Below, piece by piece: positions 63,974-64,000 of a stretch of 64,000 nucleotides of DNA. The position numbers and the translations under genes are program-made. Each line of letters starts with the position of its first letter. Positions within the stretch are counted from its first letter, which is position 1. The DNA is taken from positions 2,108,001-2,172,000 of the forward strand of contig JADLSH010000186.1 in the NCBI GenBank assembly GCA_016169945.1, in the 5' to 3' direction. The notes under the pieces were generated by a model. That model was not told the DNA's origin. It worked only from the letters and a program-made list of their open reading frames with translations, and did no database searches. Source of the stretch: Trachythela sp. YZ-2020 (Eukaryota > Cnidaria > Anthozoa > Malacalcyonacea > Clavulariidae).

Positions 63974-64000
63974 CAGAAAGAGAGATGACTTCTGGCCTCG

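Overview
The window looks like metazoan nuclear DNA, most likely from a cnidarian (coral, anemone or octocoral). It is AT-rich and intron-rich, with GT..AG introns whose phases can be followed from exon to exon. It holds TTAGGG-like interstitial repeats, many decayed Jockey/CR1/L2-type LINEs, several hAT elements with 8-bp target duplications, a Crypton-type tyrosine recombinase, a MULE-like element, and receptor exons mixing trefoil, ricin-like, SUEL lectin and FN3 modules. The clade is inferred from this repertoire, not proven. No prokaryotic-style operon, CRISPR array or rRNA was seen.

Layout. 1-3380: 3' part of an unrecognised multi-exon gene with a CCHH zinc knuckle. 3903-5827: coiled-coil plus protein-kinase gene whose DFG region is damaged. 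5990-6425: 151-bp tandem repeat. 6699-6876: two tRNA-like sequences in inverted orientation. 7931-10204: a 2.3-kb MULE-like element carrying a broken kinase N-lobe. 10445-14390: decayed RPA70-like OB-fold gene with MITEs in its intron. 14726-14923: near-perfect palindrome. 15142-17110: inverted-repeat element filled with a ~200-bp satellite. 17391-18330: hairpin element. 18523-24790: two LINEs in opposite orientation, each with a DNA-element insertion. 25917-26975: possible acidic terminal exon, then simple and tandem repeats. 29257-33776: a clean three-exon gene for a small secreted peptide precursor. 34485-36986: dispersed repeat and a Tc1/mariner relic holding a large palindrome. 38392-44356: putative 6-kb element bounded by arrays of short ACACACC/GGTGTGT palindromes. 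44515-47213: LINE pieces and a tRNA-type SINE. 47891-55181: lectin-receptor gene with a hAT element containing a Crypton in one intron. 55201-63255: hairpins, a second Crypton relic and three LINE copies. 63262-63973: part of an unrecognised gene running off the right edge.

The two loci most worth following are host genes. One (29257-33776) encodes signal peptide, very acidic spacer, then an arginine-rich segment ending Arg-Phe-Gly-stop. That is the layout of an amidated neuropeptide or antimicrobial precursor. The other (47891-55181) strings trefoil, two ricin-like repeats, SUEL lectin, FN3 and a receptor juxtamembrane module, followed by a short tail with two YxxL motifs in ITAM spacing. 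Several genes here (left-edge gene, kinase, RPA-like gene, Crypton, FN3 receptor) carry isolated one-base frame breaks inside otherwise good coding sequence. These may be real decay, or consensus errors in a long-read assembly.
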